Positions 1-12,400 of a stretch of DNA of 60,000 bases are shown one piece after another. Every line of letters begins with the position of its first letter. The first letter of the stretch is position 1. The notes beneath the pieces are model-generated. The model had not been told where the DNA came from. It made no database searches and worked only from the letters and a program-made list of their open reading frames with translations. Source of the stretch: Lineus longissimus (taxonomy: Eukaryota; Nemertea; Pilidiophora; Heteronemertea; Lineidae); contig NC_088322.1 of NCBI RefSeq assembly GCF_910592395.1, forward strand, positions 14,133,431-14,193,430, written 5' to 3'. Position numbers and translations under genes: made by a program.

Positions 1-318
1 GTTTGCAGCTGCGGATATTTGAGAGAGAGGCTTTAGATGTTGGTATTAGTAGGAGTGCATTGCTTTGTCTGCGGGGGGTGGGGGGAGGAGACCACTGTAA
101 CGATTTGGTCTGGACCTGTGTCTGCTGCTTACAGGTATTTGAGGGGATGCTGTAGGGGTCGGTATGGAATTGGAAGGCATGTTCCATTGCACTTGGAAAG
201 GATGTGTTTAGAATGGAATTGATGATACTATGGGAGAGGATATTTGACGATTTTGAATAGATTCATATCTCTGACTTTTGGAGACGTCTGCCATTAAACT
301 TTCCATCTTCATTTCCAG
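1..318. other. 3' part of an upstream intron
   Basis: No coding stretch resembling TRIO is visible. The segment ends in a pyrimidine-rich tract and the acceptor atttccag used by the exon at 319. Short G-rich stretches and three loosely similar atatttga/gtatttga motifs are present, without clear meaning. Confidence 0.6.
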
Positions 319-480
319 ATTTCATCTCAGCTCGAGCTGTGGGCAGAAGAGCTTCAACACCTTGAGATTAGTAACGAGCTTCAGCGGGCGGAACAAATAT
401 TACATATGCATAACGACAGTGTGTCGCATATGCAAAGTACTACGCTGGATGTGATACAAAAAGGGCAGGAATTATTACAG
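319..480 (+). CDS. TRIO: TRIO exon 1 of window: spectrin repeat
   Basis: 54 codons, phase 0 at both ends, between acceptor ttccag and donor gtatga. It begins [16 protein letters not shown] and contains [19 protein letters not shown] before QELLQ. The charged, Leu-rich helical pattern and the SVSHMQ segment match the central spectrin repeats of TRIO/KALRN. By counting back from the DH domain it corresponds to roughly residue 810 of the human protein, so about half of the spectrin array lies upstream of the window. Confidence 0.93.
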
Positions 481-3400
481 GTATGAAGTAGTTTGGATGT
501 GTACACTTGAAAAATATGTTTACTCATAAGACAACACTTGCTTAATTTTTCCTTGTTTATGTGATGAAGAAGAAGCAGTCACTTTGGTTGAAACCTGAGG
601 CTGGATTGATAACTGTACTATCTGCCAGCATCGGATGGCCAATTGCCAGACAGAACTGTCACTAAAGTTACCAGAACAAACTTTTAAGCTACAAACAACT
701 GTCGAAATAATGGTCACAATTATTACAATCTTGAAATGTTGCTGTAGCAGACAAATGGGTTTTCTGGCAAGATGCCAAATTTTAATCAGAACGACACCAA
801 AATAAACAAAATTGAGTTTTATTACGGCTTTTTACCACTTTCAGCTGTTTGAGTCAACGGGCGTCCAGTTGATGGCAGACGCTCAATATGATGCCCAGAC
901 GAGGATCCAGTTGTTATTGGAGTATCTTCATGACCGGGAATGCGAGCTTGAAGACATAGCCGAGAGTAAGAGGAACACACTTGACCAGTGTGTCCAGTTG
1001 AAACAGCTGGAGGAGGAGGCAAAACAGGTGAGTGGATGGTGGCGTTTTTTGGGGCTTCAGGGGTGGGTATGGTGAGGTGAATTGGACCTGGGTGTTCCTG
1101 TATAGTACCTGCATAAGCGTGAATGCACGGAACACGCTGGAGCTGTGTGTCCAGCTGAGAGAGCTGGAGGAAGAGGCCAGACATGTGGGTGGACGGTTGT
1201 GTGGTTTGGGACTTCAGGGGTGGTTATGGTGAGGTGAATGGGGTCCGGGTGTTCTTGTATGGTACCTGCACCAGCGTGAATGCATGGAACACGCTGGAGC
1301 TGTGTGTCCAGCTGAGAGAGCTGGAGGAAGAGGCCAGATGTGTGGGTGGACGGTTGTGTGGTTTGGGACTTCAGGGGTGGGTATGGTGAGGTGAATGGTG
1401 TCCAGGTGTTCCTGTATAGTACCTGCACCAGCGTGAATTCATGGAACACGCTGGAGCTGTGTGTCCAGCTGAGAGAGCTGGAGGAAGAGGCCAGATGTGT
1501 GGGTGGACGGTTGTGTGGTTTGGGACTTCAGGGGTGGGTATGGTGAGGTGAATGGTGTCCAGGTGTTCCTGTATAGTACCTGCACCAGCGTGAATTCATG
1601 GAACACGCTGGAATTGTGTGTCCAGCTGAGAGAGCTGGAGGAAGAGGCCAGACATGTGGGTGGACGGTTGTGTGGTTTGGGACTTCAGGGGTGGTTATGG
1701 TGAGGTGAATGGGGTCCGGGTGTTCTTGTATGGTACCTGCACCAGCGTGAATGCATGGAATACGCTGGAGCTGTGTGTCCAGCTGAGAGAGCTGGAGGAA
1801 GAGGCCAGATGTGTGGGTGGACGGTTGTGTGGTTTGGGACTTCAGGGGTGGGTATGGTGAGGTGAATGGTGTCCAGGTGTTCCTGTATAGTACCTGCACC
1901 AGCGTGAATTCATGGAACACGCTGGAATTGTGTGTCCAGCTGAGAGAGCTGGAGGAAGAGGCCAGACATGTGGGTGAACGGTTGCATGGTTTGGGACTTC
2001 AGGGGTGGGTATGGTGAGGAGAATGGGGTCCGGGTGTTCTTGTATAGTACCAGCACCAGCGTGAATTCATGGAACACGCTGGAGTGGTGTGTCCAGCTGA
2101 GAGAGCTGGAGGAAGAGGCCAGACATGTGGGTGGATGGTGGCGTAGTTTGGGACTTCAGGGGTGGGTATGGTGAGAAGAATGGGGTCCAGGTGTTCCTGT
2201 ATAGTACTCGCACCAGCGTGAATGCATGGAACACGCTGGAGCTGTGTGTCCAGCTGAGAGAGTTGGAGGAAGAGGCCAGACATGTGGGTTCACGGTTGCG
2301 TGGTTTGGGACTTCAGGGTGGGTATGGTGAGGTGAATGGGGTCTGGGTGTTCCTGTATAGTACCAGCACCAGCGTGAATGAATGGAACACGCTGGAGCTG
2401 TGTGTCCAGTTGAGAGAGCTGGAGGAAGAGGCCAGACATGTGGGTTGACGGTGGCGTGGTTTGGGGCTTCAGGGGTGGGTATGGTGAGGTGAATGGGGTC
2501 CGGGTGTTCTTGTATAGTACCTGCAACAGCGTGAATGAATGGAACACGCTGGAGCTGTGTGTCCAGCTGAGAGAGCTGGAGGAAGAGGCCAGACGTGTGG
2601 GTGGATGGTGGCGTGGTTTGGGACTTCACGGTGGGTATGGTGAGGAGAATTGGGTCCGGGTGTTCCTGTATAGTACCTGCACCAGCGTGAATGAATGGAA
2701 CACGCTGGAGCTGTGTGTCCAGGGTGGATGGTGGCGTGGTTTGGGACTTCAGGGGTGGGTATGGTGAGGTGAATGGGGTCCGGGTGTTCCTGTATAGTAC
2801 CTGCACCAGCGTGAATGAATGGAACACGCTGGAGCTGTGTGTCCAGGGTGGATGGTGGCGTGGTTTGGGACTTCAGGGGTGGGTATGGTGAGGTGAATGG
2901 GGTCCGGGTGTTCCTGTATAGTACCTGCACCAGCGTGAATGAATGGAACACGCTGGAGCTGTGTGTCCAGCTGAGAGAGCTGGAGGAAGAGGCCAGACGT
3001 GTGGGTTGACGGTTGCATGGTTTGGGGCTTCAGGGGTGGGTATGGTGAGGTGAATGGGGTCCGGGTGTTCTTGTATAGTACCTGCAACAGCGTGAATTCG
3101 AGCAACATCTTTTGACTCTGGTCGACTTTCAGTCAGAAAAAAATGTCTAAACTTTAGGGGACAAGACCATGTTCGTGTTCTCTTTTAGTTTGGTTGGACT
3201 TGTTGGGAAGTAACACATAGTTCTCCTTGATCATTCCAAGAGGAGAGAAATTCTGATAGTGTGTATTTGTGACATATTCCAGGTGTTGTGTTGGATCCGT
3301 AACGGCGAGTCGATGTTGATGGGGACCTTCATGTGTCCGAATTCTCTCAAGGAAGCAGAACTCCTCAAGAAGGAGCATGAACACTTTCAGCTGGCTATCG

Positions 3401-6400
3401 AGGTAAACACTTAATTCCGGTTAAAACTTTATCTTATTTTAGAAATTTTTATTTGATATAGATCTTATTTAACTCAAGAAATGTTATTTCATGTCGAATC
3501 CAGAAAGTCAAACTTCAGTTCTCAGCAATCCAGCTGTTCTTGAATTCCGTTTGCGGTTTTCGTTTATTGAGATATCATGTCCTGAATCTTTGATGGTGAT
3601 GGTCATCACAAGCTCTCTGCTGCCGCTCATTGAAAGCCTAAATCATTCAATATATCATGTTGTCTTGTGGACATGTCTGTCAGTGAGGGTTCAGTGTGGT
3701 GGTGGACAAGGCCACACTTTGACTTCTGATTCTTTTCTTCACGTTACAAAGCTGGGAAGAGTGAGTATGTGCACAATAGAATAGCACCATGCACTGTTAG
3801 ATCTAAAATGTTGCTTGTCTTTGATGGTGTTGAGTGACTCTTTGATCACACAAAGAGTTGACATGAGAACCTCTTTCCTATCAGATATGCAAGAGCTCGT
3901 GAAAAAGTTTTTTTGTCGCCTTTGAAAATTATGAATGATTCTGTCTGACTGCTGACCTGGGCTCTTTGGCGCTAATTGTGAGATGTTTCCGTTTCAGAAA
4001 ACCCACCAAAGTGCCATACAAGCCACGCAGAAGTCAGATTCAATGTTACATGCCGATCATTATGCGACCGACCAAGTGCGAGCGATCGCCGAAAGTGTAC
4101 GGGAAAAGTGGCAACAGCTGATGTATCATGCCGAGGAGCGTCACAAACTTGTGATGGCTTCCATGAATTGGTATAAAACAGCTGAACAGGTGAGAGTTTG
4201 TTCGGAATGGAGAGAAGGTGATCCACATAGTCTGAGGCACACCCAGGAGGGGAGCTGAGGGGGTGTGCAGCAGGGGTTGGGTCATGTCGCCAAGACGTTT
4301 CGTCAAGGCGGAACAAAACCATCATGGTCCTCGCGGCTGGAATCATCATGTTCCATCTTGTCCAAGTGGAGAGAACACAATGTGGTGAGGTCACATTATG
4401 ACCTAAACACAACTTGAGAAGAGCTTTTCTCACACAGTGCATTGTCCGGAAATGGGTTCAGCTCATTCCCTACCCATCTCTTCTTCAGGTTTGCTCGGTG
4501 CTCGAGAGTCTGGAACGGGAATACAGGCGTGACGAGGACTGGTGTGGCTCGGATAAGACAAACGTGGACAAGACGCAATATCTCGCACAGCTCTTGGCAA
4601 AACATCTGGAGCAGAAAGAGGCCTTCTTGAAGGTAGTATATTTTGATGACTTCATCTTCTCTGGTATTCAATATTGTACCTAAAATATCAGCTAGCTGTA
4701 ATAATGATCTCATCCAGTGCAGAAAAACGGGGGTTCTACAGCTCAGTAGTTGAGCAATGGATTGGCAATCAAAGATCTGTGGTTCAAATCCCAGGCAGCT
4801 CGTTTTTTCTGAGCTTCTTTAATTTCTTTGTAATGATATACCCAAATCAGCAACAAGCTGAAACGAACTCTCTCAATCTTGTGGCAGTCACAGCTCTGAC
4901 ACTGAGGCAAGTTGATCTAGCCGTTCCGAGATCATTCAGGATTCCAAGGTATTCTAGAATGCATTATTTTTCTCGAAATAACGTTTTATCCTATCTCTTG
5001 CCAGGCCTGTACCCTCGCCCGGCGTACTGCCGAGACGTTCCTCAAGTATGTCAACAGGAACGTGCATACGCTCGGCATGCAAATGAAGGCCCGCAGTCCC
5101 GAGCTGCAGGTGAAAGGTCAGTATATCAAAGGTCAGGACACATTTACATAATCAGCTCGTCTAGATCTATTAACATTTATGACGTTTTTCAAGTTCAGAG
5201 TTTTCTGTGTCTTGTTTCATGGTGGACTGCATTGAGATTTCTGGTCACATCTTCCATCGGGAACTCATTTTAGGTGAAGAAGTATCTTATCAGGGTTTAA
5301 AGTGAAATTTACTTGGTGTGTAGAAACATACCATGCCGACCCCAGACCAACCTTGTGCCTAAAACCTGTTCACATGTGGCGACATCACCGCAAAGTTCTT
5401 CCCATCGTGACAAAGTTGTAGGGTGTTTATCAACATCATGGCCGTGATTAAAGCCTTTGCCTTTGCTCTCATCAGTTGCCTCCTCTACACCAAACGTTTC
5501 CAACGCTTGGACTAGCCTGAAATCTCTACACAGTCAACCAACGAAACACCTTGAATAGTATCAGTCTCAAAATGTTGTCTTGACCATAAATGTTACAGAT
5601 CAAATCACAAAATATTGCTGATCCTTTCAAAGGAAAACTCTGTTTAAGACGCTTATTAACCTATATGTACTTTCTAACAGTCTGCTTTATAGTTCTATGC
5701 TTTTTAACTTTGATGTTGAATTCCTTGCTGGAGTGTATCTAAGTTTTTGTCAGTAGAAACATTCAGGGAATCGACACATTTTGGTGATTTCATGAGAGCC
5801 CATCGCTTCTTTGAGAAGACACTGACGAAAAGTGTCTTTATCAAGGCTATTTCACAGTAGTTTGATGGACTCGATGGAAATTCCACTCATGGTGGCACAT
5901 TTCAGCTTCATTCGTTCAAGAAAATCTTTCATTTTGGAAGAGTTTGTATTGTCAGCTCAGCATTTTTGACACTTTTTCAAAAAAGCATGAAAATTTGTTA
6001 TTTATGTTAGATGGATGTGGAAGTATGTCTCTTCTCTTCTATGGTGGTGGAATGCAAATTTTCATGCTGGTATTTATCTTAAGAAGCTTTTGTGCCATCA
6101 TAAGTTTACAAAATCATCAATTAACATTTTAGACATTTTCTTGAAAATTTTTAGACTTCCTCTTGTCACCTGTACACATCAGTATTCTTTTGATAAATTT
6201 GAGAATTTTAAAGAATTTTAATCATTTGATAATTTTTGATAGTTTTTAGCTCAGCTGACGAAAGTCAGTACTGTCTGTGAATGAAATTTTGAACGCAAAA
6301 TGTTGAAGTATGTGTTATGGCTTGGAAAGTGTGTGCAAACCTGATGATGCCTGTGTATTTGTGATTGGAGCATGTTTGTACATCTTTGATATCTGAATAG

Positions 6401-9400
6401 CCCACGCTCTCCATATGGCTACAATGGCATTGATTATAATTAGAACTAGGAGAAAGAAAATAGAAGTCCTACACGTTTGTGGCATTGTTGATTTAGCACT
6501 TGTTAGTGTAACTATTTGTCTCACTCACAATATAAAATATAAAGAAGGAAGTCCTGCAACAAAGCTTCTCATTTGGCATATTGGTGAATTTCGCCTAAGT
6601 CTCAGAACCAGCCAGAATCTTGTGTTAAGCCTTTTTCAGGTGGCGCTCTTTTGAACTTGTCGGCCCAATGCATTTAAAATAGTCGGGGAAGACACTACTG
6701 GCATTTGCATTATCCACGACATGTCGATGGCGCTGTTGTGAACCTGTCTGCCCGATGCATTCAAACCAGTCAAGACACCACTTGTGTTTGTAGTCTTATC
6801 CCTTTCCGTTTGCCTATTCTGTATCTCGTGTGTGATTTTACAGCGACATTGGATCAACTCCTTCAACAGGAGAACATGGTGCTAGAATACTGGACGATGA
6901 GGAAACGTAAGCTCGATCATTGCCAGCAGTTTGTGATGTTTGAGAGGAGTGCGAAGCAGGTGAGTGAATGAAGTGGCCATCCGAGTGTTCAACCAAATTC
7001 GAACACAAATATGGGATAATTTAAAACAATGTGTACTTTGAGCAGGTTGGCGTAATCCCCAGTCGACGTGGGTAATAAAATTGCCAGGCCTTTCGATTAC
7101 ATCATTTTCACACCGTTATACGGTGTAGGAAATTTGGCATGTCCCCAAATTAGGCCCTAAAAAACCCCCAAAATAGAAAAAAAAAAAAATTTTTTTTTTT
7201 TTTTTGTAAGGGGTAATTTGACCCCCTGAAGCGTTTTTTGACGTTAGCGTTAGATGACCAAATCTCATCCTAAATGGCCTAATTTGATACTTTTTATCCT
7301 GAAATTATGAGTTTTCAGGTGCATGTGACAATGTCAGTCAATAAGGACGTCGATGTTCAGGCAAATTGGCGACGAAATGTCCCCAAATTAAGCTAAAAGC
7401 AAAAAAACATGTCCCCAAATTAGGCTAAAAAAATACAGGGTGTAGAGATCTCCATGTCATTGAAAGGCCTGATCGCATCAGTTCAATAATCTGTGTTTGA
7501 CAGATATGGCATCATTGGAGGCACATGTAACTTTCCTCCGACTAAATGCTAAATTTGGCAGCTGGATTGAAATAATCTCTGTCTAAACTCTCCGCGGATC
7601 TTAGAATTTTCACAAGTTTAGCCATGTCTCCGTGAAATGTTTACAAAGTCCGTGTCGTTTGTCGCATTGCAGGCCCTAGAATGGATCCATGACACTGGTG
7701 AGCTTTACCTGTCGACACACACCAACGTTGGGGCAAACCCCGAGGAGACGGAGAATCTCTTGAAGGAGCATAATGACTTCAAGGTCACTGCCAAGGTAGG
7801 TCAAGGTCGCTGGTCAACATTTGGGAAAGGTCAAGGACATGTGGTAGTTACCTGTTGTCAATTCATGTATGTGTGGTGGAGGAGTAGAGAGGGAGTTCAC
7901 CAAGGATGATATCCACTTTGTAAATAGTAGTGACCCACTTTGTAGATTGAAGGTGAAGGCCCCTAAGTGTTGGAAAAGAAATTATGGCACGTGAAATCCA
8001 AAACTGGTCATCCCAACCAAAGATGCTCTCAAAGAAATTATCTGATGTAGGCCTATTAATACCTAATTTACTTCTTTCAGGAAAACCGAGAAAAAGTCAA
8101 GTTACTTCTACAACTGGCTGACAACTTGGTAGAAAAAGGACACGCCCATGCTGCAAGCATAAAACAGTGGGTTTCGGCTGTGGACAAACGGTACAAGGAC
8201 TTCGCATCTCGAATGGAAAAATATCGAGCTAAACTTGAGAACAGTTTAGGTTTACCAGCTGAGGTAAGGTCTTACAGTTTCTGTTTTGATAATTTGAGTG
8301 CAGTGGTGTTATCATTAGGGAAGAGTACAAGACTGCTCCTAGGCCTCATCCTTGAGACTGGCCTCTCGCTTTAGGACATGGGTTCTTTAGAAAAGCGCTA
8401 CCAGTACACTAATCCAAACGATTTTGGAAGAGATTGTGTTTTATGAGAAAAAGGGAACTTCTTGAATGACTTCATCTAAATTTCTAGTTTCCCCATAAAA
8501 ATAAACTAGTTGTAAACCTCTGTCAATCTTTTCTTCTAGCAAACTGAAAAAGAAGAGCGCCAGAGTGACCCAAGCCTGGAGGAAAAGCTACAGCAGACTG
8601 CCAATAAACTCACAGAGGAGAAGAGAAAATCAGCAAGGAGGAAAGAGTAAGTGTTCCGAAAAACTTCAATTATATAGTACCTAATGCCAGAAACTTTACA
8701 TTTTATCACCTGAAAGAGCTCAGGAGAGCTTCCCAATGAATGGTCATGTCAGTAGAGATGGCAACCTCCGGGTTTACACTTGGCTCAGGTGACGCAATCA
8801 GTCCCTTGAAGGCTGACTTCAGATCCCGAAACTCTCAAGATGACATTTTATGAGACTTCTTCTCTTGCTTCCAGATTCATCATGGCGGAACTCCTCCAAA
8901 CCGAGCGAGCGTACGTCAAAGACCTTGAACTCTGTATCCGGCACTACTTAGCTGAGATACGAATGTGTAACGATATTCCACCCGCTCTCCAAGGCAAAGC
9001 CGACATCATCTTCGGAAACATTGAGGAAATCTATGACTTCCATCACAATATTTTCCTGAAGGAGTTAGAAAAATATGAAGCCTTGCCGGAGGATGTTGGC
9101 CATTGTTTTGTCACTTGGGTAAGTCAGGTATTTTTAAGGGACAAACTTCTTTCTAAGCTCCCCTAGCCATACTGCTACAGTCGAAATAGCACAGCATCAC
9201 TGCAGCTGAAACTGATGAGAATGGGCTTACGGCAATTTGATGTTGGTGCTTACATAAACCACAAACGCATGAGATCTTTCAGTAGTTTCGACCAAGTCTA
9301 ACATCTTGTCATTTACTTTCAGGCTGAGAGGTTCTCTATATATGTGACGTATTGTAAAAATAAACCAGATTCTAATCAAGTTCTAGTCAATATTGCTGGC

Positions 9401-12400
9401 AACTTCTTTGAGGTAAGTCTGTTCATTTCCAGTAGCTTGGGTTGTGGATGTCATTTGCTCAAGCCTAGAAGAGTAATGACTCTGTTCAGATGTCCAATAT
9501 ACCTTTGTTATTGATGTCATCTAATGTGTTGTCTTTCCAAATCTTCAGGAGGTGCAGCATAAACATAACTTGAATGGTCCGGTGGCGTCATTCCTGATCA
9601 AGCCTGTCCAGCGGATAACCAAGTATCAGCTCCTTCTCAAAGATCTCATGTCGTGCTGTGAGGAGGGGAAGGGAGAGATCCAGGACGGCCTCGAAGTCAT
9701 GTTGAACGTTCCGAAGAGAGCGAACGACGCTATGCATTTGAGTATGTTGGAGGGGGTTGAGGTAAGCTTGGCGTTAGGAGTTTCAGTAAGGCATTCAGTG
9801 TAGCTCATCTATTGATAAGGTACCATCGAACTAACTTGTTTAACAGATTGTGGTTTCTGTGATCATTGAAGTTATGACATCATCTTTGGACACAGTGCCT
9901 GGCTGCATGTTATGGATTTGTCGTTTTTGGCAGTTTTAGTGTCTCCATCAAAGAGCTGTCTGAATGCAGGCCTCTTACAATTGTAAATCGAGGAGCAAAC
10001 ATGAACAGCATAAGGTCCAAACATCTAGCCAACGTGAGCTTTCAAAAGTCTCATTCTTCTACCTCTTTTCTCCCTTCAGGAGCCCCTGGAAGCCCTCGGC
10101 GATGTGATATTACAAGATAACTTTACGGTGTGGGACCCGAAGCAGCTGATCAAGAAAGGTCGTGAGCGGCACATCTTCCTGTTCGACATGTGTCTTATCC
10201 TGGCCAAGGAACTCAAAGACAGCAATGGCAAGTCCAAGTATCAGCACAAGTTTAAGTTGATGGTAGGTATTGCCTGAGCTTTCGGTAAGAACACCCAGCT
10301 ATAGCCACAGTCTTTCAATTAAGCCCATTTGCACAGTTTTCCCTTGTCTTGAATCCCCCTCAGAGACTTTAGATCAGTGTACAGCCTCTTTCAGTGGAAC
10401 ACTTCACCTTGAAAAGTAGCTGGCATTACACTGGGATATTGTCGTCTAGGCCTACAGATAAGGCTTTGATAAGAAGCTGTAGTAGCTTTAAGAGCATCCA
10501 ATGATGTACAGATGCTTTCTGCAGCAAGCTACTTAGTTATTGAAACAGATCTCCATTGAAATGAATTTGCCCTTTTCGTAATCATCAAAATCCTATTTTT
10601 CTAGACGAGTGAAATTGGCATCACAGAGCACATAGAGGGTGACCAATGTAAATTTGCTCTCTGGACAGGAAGTATTGTGCCTAGCTCCGATTTTAAATTA
10701 GTACTAAGGGTAAGTAGCTTGTGACCTCGGGAAATCGTTTTGCTAATTGTCATATCCTTTGTATGAGATGCTCGGGGTAACAGGAGGGCTGTTGAAGTTG
10801 GTATTGTTGGTGGCAAAACATGCTGTAAGGTTCCCCTCCCCCTCCCCTTAAGTGTTGAGGGATACCCATTGATGACTCGAAGGTCTGTATTGTGTGGACA
10901 CTGTATGAAAACTCCTGCCTCTTGGCTGAAGAGTTGCTTTTGATTCCAGACCAAATATCACAATTGGGCCAAAATTTAGTAGAATGCACAAAAGAACATA
11001 ATGTTGTAGTAGTTTGGATGAAAAAGGCATCTGTTCCACTTTCAGGCTACCTCACTAGAAGTCAAACAACTGTGGGTGAAGAAGTTACGAGAACTGATCC
11101 AAGAACGCTTCCTCTATATGAACTCGACCCTCCAGGAGCCTGTCATCAAACCATCTGTGTATAAACAAACAAACGTCGCTCCTACTAAGATGACCTTTAA
11201 CCCTAGGACGAGTCGGTAAGTCTGAGTTTTGATTGGTGGTGATGAGAGGGGCACTCCCCAAGAAACCGTTTTGAGCATCGAAGCAGAAATAGCATCAGCT
11301 CATTCTACTCTAGACTGTACCATGCGAGGCTCAGTTGATCGTATCAACCGACTGTGGAAGTCTTCTTCTGTTTGTCCCAGTTTGGCTCAGCAGAGTCAAA
11401 GAATTGATACCACACTGGATGTTTAGGTATCTTACCAAACCCCTGATGTTAAAATCAACATCTTCTTATTTCGCAGGGACCTCGATGATGCTGCTTCAAT
11501 CGAAGACATGACGTTTGAACAACAACACATGCACGCCGGCTCCTTGACGTCAGTCAACTCTAATGCCACTGTATCTAGCAGTAGCAGTAGTGGGGGAACA
11601 GTACGGGTAGGTGACATTTCGTGTTCTGAGACAGACCCAGGATGAAATGGGAGTTTAAAAAGTCACTCTTTGGGACCAAACAAGTACTTCACTGGATTCC
11701 TGCTGATTTTTTATTTCATAGTCGGAACCCCTTGTTTTCCGAACGCAATAGACGAAGAATTTGTCATAAGTGATATTTGTGTGTTACTTCTATTCTGGGT
11801 CTGTGTTCTTCCTGAAGTTCTTGTAGATTCTTTTATGTCTGTTTGTGCAATGATTTCAGGTTGGTTATCTTAATGAATAATACTTTCCTTGCTAAAACAT
11901 TGCAGTGATTTTCACCAAGTTGAGGTGGCTACTTATATTTCATCTGAATATGTATAGTTGAAGGACTCCCCAGCAGATGGAGACAGTGTCAATTTCTATA
12001 TCTTCATCCTGTTAGTGCTTGGCTAGCTCAAACCTATCGAGTATTCCCGAGGCATTAGAAAAGATCTTGAGGGGGTATTATATCCGACAGAACGTGCTGA
12101 AGGGGCTGGCATTTGTAGAAAATCCAAAACTCTTCAAAAACAACAGCTTCTTTCAGGAGGTCAGTCCTGATCCATTTTGAGTCCTTATGCCTGGAACATG
12201 TCGCTGTTCTTCATTTATTTGGTGCCTCTGAATTTTTCCCCTGGTAAAATGTCTTGACGATATCCGATACTAATGTCTGCAATAGGTTGACATTTCAGGC
12301 TGCAGTGAAGCCCATTAAGTATGCTCAATGCATTCCTTCAATACTGCTGGGGCAAGTTGATCAAAACAAAATCTTCACAAATGCTGGCATTGACTTGGCT

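Noticed and set aside
1032-3108. Many 66-223 codon open frames on both strands
   Set aside because: They repeat with the 157-bp period and are products of the exon-derived array, with no start or splice context of their own.
3972-4442. 156-codon minus-strand frame
   Set aside because: It is an antisense shadow across exon 4 of TRIO.
4674-5273. 199-codon plus-strand frame
   Set aside because: It overlaps intron 4, the tRNA-like element and exon 6 in a frame other than TRIO; exon 6 clearly codes in its own frame.
11955-12000. Short DSPADGDS-like reading resembling the vertebrate TRIO linker
   Set aside because: No acceptor/donor pair in the needed phase, and the exon 17 to exon 18 join is already in frame without it.
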